Source of the DNA: Stenogyne calaminthoides
Lineage: Eukaryota > Streptophyta > Magnoliopsida > Lamiales > Lamiaceae
Direction of reading: 5' to 3'
Length of the DNA stretch: 64,000 bases
Assembly: GCA_037126765.1 (NCBI GenBank)
Contig: JBBCBC010000043.1
Location: forward strand, 2,294,001 to 2,358,000
Shown: piece by piece, positions 60,101 through 64,000 of the stretch
Numbering within the stretch: the first letter of the stretch is position 1
Layout of the letters: each line of letters begins with the position of its first letter
Program-made: the position numbers and the translations under genes
Notes under the pieces: generated by a model
The model's input: the letters and a program-made list of their open reading frames with translations, nothing else
What the model was told of the DNA's origin: nothing
The model's database searches: none

Positions 60101-61908
60101 ACGCTCTCGAGGAGGGTGGAAACGGCATTTCCCCACCCTCCTTTCCGTCCAAACGAAAAAACACTTCCGGGAGTGGAAGACACGACTTTAAGACAAGGAG
60201 GGCTTATTTCTATTGGATGACGAGAGAACAAGGCTCGTTTGAGTGGTTCAAAGGTGTGATGAATGAGGTAGCTGAAATGGATCACAAAGGAGTTATAGAA
60301 ATGCACAATTATTGCACAAGTGTGTACGAAGAAGGGGATGCTCGTTCTGCTCTAATTGCTATGCTTCAAACAATCAACCATGCTAAAAATGGAGTGGATG
60401 TTGTCTCGGGAACTAGGGTTAAGTCTCACTTTGCTAGGCCTAATTGGAGGGCAGTTTACAAGAGGATTGCTCTCAATCATCCTAATTCAAGAGTTGGTAA
60501 GTTTCTTATATCAGCTAAAATATTTTACATACATTGCTTTGTTGTATATTTGTCTAATATGGGTAACACTTGGGTGCACAGTTGCTTTGCTACAACTGGT
60601 GCACAACTAATAATGTTCAATGAAACAACTAATACTGACCAATTAATATCTTCTAGTATTACAACTAATACCTTTTAGTATAACAACTAATACTCTTGCA
60701 TAAAAGAATTTGCCTAATCTAAATAGTTGAAAATGTTATTCTGGTTATATGTCCGCGTATGTATATATCCTAACATGCCCATGCTCCTATACGGCTATAC
60801 CACACACTGGAAATGCACAAGTTAATTTGATCACCCCCTAGGAATGAACTTTTCTTTCCTTATTTTCTCATGCTACATCTAGTACATGTGTAGTAGAATA
60901 TTTACTAAAAATGGGTTTTAAAAGGCACTATTATGTGATTTTATTATATTGAAATAAAAAGTTTTAGAGCTGATAGCTCCATTAATAAAAATCTATTCTT
61001 CTATAATGGGAGATTAGTGATTAACTTTTTCCATCAGCACCTAATACTTCATCCCTATTTTCACACATTTTTACACGTAAAGCCACTTTGTTTATTGTTC
61101 CCCTTTCTCATTATACATTCATGTCTAGGGGTGGAGGAAATACCGAAAATATCGGTATACCGCACTTACCGCACCGAAAAATATCGATGTTATCGAAATT
61201 TCGGTACGATAACGGTATGAAAATATAGAAAATTTCGGTATACCGAAATACCGAAATATTTCGGTATACCTAAATATTTTCGGTATACCGAAAAAATTTC
61301 CGGTATACCGAAAAATTTTCGGTATACCGGTATATATTGAAATTTCGGTACGGTATCGGTATGTAATATCAGGATACCGAAAAATTCGGTATACCAAATT
61401 TTCGGTACAACGGTATAAAATTTTTCGGTATCGAAAATTTCGGTACGGTAACGGTATGGCAAGAAAATTTTCGGTACGCCGTAGTTCATGACACCACTTC
61501 CTTTAAATTCAACTTTTTTTTACTATCATTTTATCAAAGTAAAAGTTGGTAAAGCCATGTGCTAGCAATGCTGTTCTCATAATTGACAAAAGGTGAGCAC
61601 AGGTCTTGTCAGTGTTGTTTTCATTCCATCAAATTTAGTGCTTTATCCATAACTAACACATTTAAATGACAGCCTTTCAACACGCAACGTAATTATACAT
61701 ATAATGCATCGAATATTACACGAATATTATTATCACCCAAATCAGCTATTAATCATTAAAAATGTTATTAAGAAATGTTGGTGTTGACATTTTTACAGGA
61801 GTGTTTTATTGTGGGGCCCCACCACCAGTGAAAGAGCTAAGAGAATTAGCTTCTGATTTTTCTCACAAAACCTCCACCAGATTTGAATTCCACAAAGAAA
61901 ACTTTTAA
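54819..61908 (+). CDS. RBOHD: Respiratory burst oxidase homolog (NADPH oxidase), 12 exons, complete
   Basis: A plasma-membrane enzyme that passes electrons from cytosolic NADPH through FAD and two hemes to apoplastic O2, making superoxide for immunity and signalling. Exons: 54,819-55,411; 55,552-55,718; 55,801-55,849; 55,930-56,043; 56,124-56,552; 57,386-57,769; 58,005-58,100; 58,267-58,382; 58,720-58,822; 59,131-59,204; 59,940-60,496; 61,799-61,908. Corrected length is 930 residues, normal for the family. Features by residue: EF-hands about 255 and 300; heme histidines 450, 464, 552 and 565 (spacing 14 and 13, as in gp91phox); FAD motif HPFSITS at 651; IDGPYGAP at 715; NADPH motif GLGIGATPMIS at 736; FYCG cysteine near 898, the counterpart of a reported AtRBOHD nitrosylation site; C-terminus FHKENF. 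Here exon 1 lacks a G (GACTTGACGACC) and an A, and exon 2 has an extra T; the first copy reads correctly there. It resembles Solanaceae RBOHB and Arabidopsis RBOHD. Confidence 0.95.
58404..58430. repeat. ATT microsatellite in RBOH intron 8
   Basis: About nine ATT units followed by AATAATAATAT lie 20 bp after the exon 8 donor. It is a likely length-variable marker. Confidence 0.85.
59363..59604. mobile_element. Stowaway-like hairpin MITE in RBOH intron 10 (about 242 bp)
   Basis: The two halves are inverted matches over roughly 110 bp. The left half has GACTCGTATTTTATTGAACG and GAGTTGTTTATTAATATTTG; the right half has their reverse complements with few differences (CGCTCAATAAAATACGAGTC). TA flanks both sides (59,361-59,362 and 59,605-59,606), and the right end GGGACATGGGAG is a decayed Stowaway terminus. 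It has no coding capacity. Confidence 0.75.
61127..61480. repeat. Palindromic CGGTATACCGAAA repeat cluster in RBOH intron 11
   Basis: About 350 bp is built almost wholly from CGGTATACCG, CGAAATTTCGG and CGGTACGGTA words, each nearly self-complementary. The left edge, TAGGGGTGGAGG, resembles the start of some hAT elements, but no matching right terminus was found. Open frames on the minus strand here (61,125-61,489) are repeat artefacts rich in Tyr, Arg and Phe. Confidence 0.7.
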
Positions 61909-64000
61909 CCTACTATCATGATGAAACAAATGCATTAATAGAGAAGGCTGTTTAGTGCTGAGATCAAACCTTGAAGGACCACCAACCCCACAATAAGAGG
62001 TGGGGAATATTTTCAGAAAATTCAAGGTTTTCTTTTTAATATTTTTCTTTTTGGGTAAGTAAATATAGTAGAGGTGATATTGCCACGAGTGACCTCACAA
62101 GGGGATCATGGTTGAATCAGAAAAGAAAATTAGTGGGGTCCAATTTGATTATTATTTTTCCACTTTATTGATTTTTATAGAGGATAATAAAATGAGATGG
62201 TGAAGAAGTGGTGTAGATGAGTTCCTAACCTATCTCTCCACTATAAATGTGTATATGTGTTTGTACTAAAATTATGCTTAATTTGCCACTGAGAATGATC
62301 ATGGGGTCTTTTCAATGTTTAGGATTGTCAAGATTTTACACGAGCTTGTGCCCACATGTCCAACCAGCTGTAAATCAATTATGATCATCTCATAGATTCT
62401 TTTAGATTAATATTATGCCTGGAATATGTCAACATCCATTTATTAATTTTATGAAATAATATTGATAAATGAGTTTTGGGTAAAAAGAAGAAAGAAAATC
62501 TGCTAGCTTAAAGAAAGAATGGTCCAAATCATATTTCTACATTCTACTTAATTTTTTGACAAACATTTCAAAAAGTATAGTGAAATAGATTTTGGGTAAA
62601 AATAAATTCTTCCAACCTCAGGGAGATAATGGTCCATATCATATTTATGCATTTGAAAAATCTAATCCTTCTAACACCTACCAACTCTGCTATATTAGGT
62701 AGATCTACTCATCTATGCTGTCTGGGAGTTTCTCCATTCTTACTATCTATTGGTTAAAGGGTTAGAACTTATATTATATATTGATGCTCCCTACACCCTC
62801 CTTATATCAAGCAAATTATGGAAATGATTTGGATTCCAAGTTAAAATAGAACTCACCCTCAAAGAAATATGATACACAAACCACAAATACACAGAAAAAC
62901 TAAACTAGAATATTGATTATAGAATTAATAATCAAGGGTCCCAACAAATTTTAACTGTTTGTAAAATGTAGACCGAAATTAAGTTGAATTTAGAAATGGG
63001 TCAAAGTTTCATCAATGCTGCCTTAATCATGACCGCTTTCCTTACTTTTAAAACCAGCGTCTTTAGGTAAAAATGCAATGTGTGAGATTTTTGTTCAACT
63101 AATTCCTAGCAATCAGGTAGCTTTCAAGGGCCCACACGACACACAAATTTGAATTGCTATACGTTCCACATTACATAAACGCGTTAGTGTGTTACAGCTT
63201 AACAAGAAACTGTGGGATATGGGGGAGGACTGTGGAGTATGACGAGAACAAGAAACCCCCATGTGGAAATGATAGTGGTCTAGTCTCTATATCACAGATG
63301 TACATCTTACCATTCATTCTAATTTTTAATTGTACCTTTTGCATTATGTGTTGCTTTATTTGACTAATGTGTTTGAAGTATAGAAATGGTATTACTAATG
63401 CATTCATTATTAGTATTATTTTTTCAAAAGTGACTCTAGTATGTGCTGAAAATGCATTTATTTTATCTTACATTTCATTTCACTAAAGTCATCATCTTTG
63501 TGAGTGTGATAATTACCAATCAAATGAAGCACAAAATTCAATAAAAATGCCGCAGAGAATTCATATATATTGGATTCTCAATAGCAATTTATTTTATCTA
63601 ATTATGCACTTTAAACTAAACACAATGTGAGATAACTTAATACTATAAGATCCGAACTGTTTCTAATCCTCAATAGCAATTAGTACTCTTATATCTTCTA
63701 TTGCACTGTCCCTCATAATTATATGTCAAGTGTACAGTTTTCCTTTTAACATATTTATATAACAATATACCATTATCATCTAACCTATGTGCCACAGTAG
63801 AACATACTAAAGTTCAAGACATATGAAAAACCAAATGACACCCTTCTCTAGGGTGTTCAAATGATTCGGAAATTCAAAATTGTGGTCGATAGTTCTATGG
63901 TACCAAGATCGCGATCAATAGTTCCAAAACTTAAGATACCTATGGTCCTCTACCCTTCACCTATAGTGATGAATATTTGTGTAGAAGTTATAGTCCATAC
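61909..64000. other. RBOH 3' flank: possible poly(A) signal and a short tandem repeat, no further gene seen
   Basis: A candidate AATAAA lies at about 62,186-62,191, some 280 nt after the stop codon. About 120 bp apart, two related stretches (near 62,473-62,545 and 62,591-62,655) share TTTTGGGTAAAAA, AATGGTCCA and ATCATATTT words. The frame at 63,154-63,363 has no recognisable domain. The remainder is AT-rich intergenic DNA. Confidence 0.5.

Noticed and set aside
61125..61489. Minus-strand open frames of 90-99 codons rich in Tyr, Arg and Phe
   Set aside because: They translate the CGGTATACCG repeat cluster inside RBOH intron 11 and have no domain.

Overview
This is a plant nuclear genome window, probably from an asterid dicot. 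It is AT-rich, dense in transposable elements, and holds one recognisable host gene, a respiratory burst oxidase homolog (RBOH, NADPH oxidase). The RBOH protein reads closest to the RBOHD clade, called RBOHB in Solanaceae. No bacterial, organellar or viral gene cluster is present, and I found no convincing undescribed system.

Layout of the first contig (1-23,948). Positions 1-2,860 hold a minus-strand LTR element: a partial LTR, a short non-coding internal region whose primer-binding site has been tandemly multiplied, and a full LTR. It sits inside the 5' LTR of a plus-strand Ty1/Copia element (2,861-11,992), whose gag, protease, integrase, reverse transcriptase and RNase H are recognisable but broken. 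From 12 to 21.2 kb there is non-genic DNA with a Mutator-like gene remnant, a Stowaway MITE, two related palindromic MITEs, a diverged tandem duplication and a 3' LINE fragment. RBOH exons 1-5 follow (21,604-23,343), and the contig ends inside intron 5 at a run of exactly 500 Ns.

Layout after the gap (24,449-64,000). From 24,449 to about 54,448 the sequence re-reads the same locus, plus about 12 kb lying upstream of it, at very low accuracy. The same nested LTR array, Copia element, Mutator remnant, Stowaway and LINE recur in the same order, with errors every few bases. At about 54,449 the sequence abruptly becomes clean and repeats 21,233-23,948 almost exactly, then runs on through the rest of RBOH (stop at 61,906-61,908) and into its 3' flank.

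The main conclusion is that the window contains an assembly artefact rather than a biological duplication. Two contigs overlap by about 2.7 kb and were placed side by side with a 500-N spacer. The second seems to have been extended leftwards by about 30 kb of unpolished long-read sequence. Removing the redundancy shortens the locus by about 33.2 kb and leaves one RBOH gene of 12 exons and a predicted 930 residues. Each copy carries different homopolymer indels, so neither alone gives an intact reading frame.
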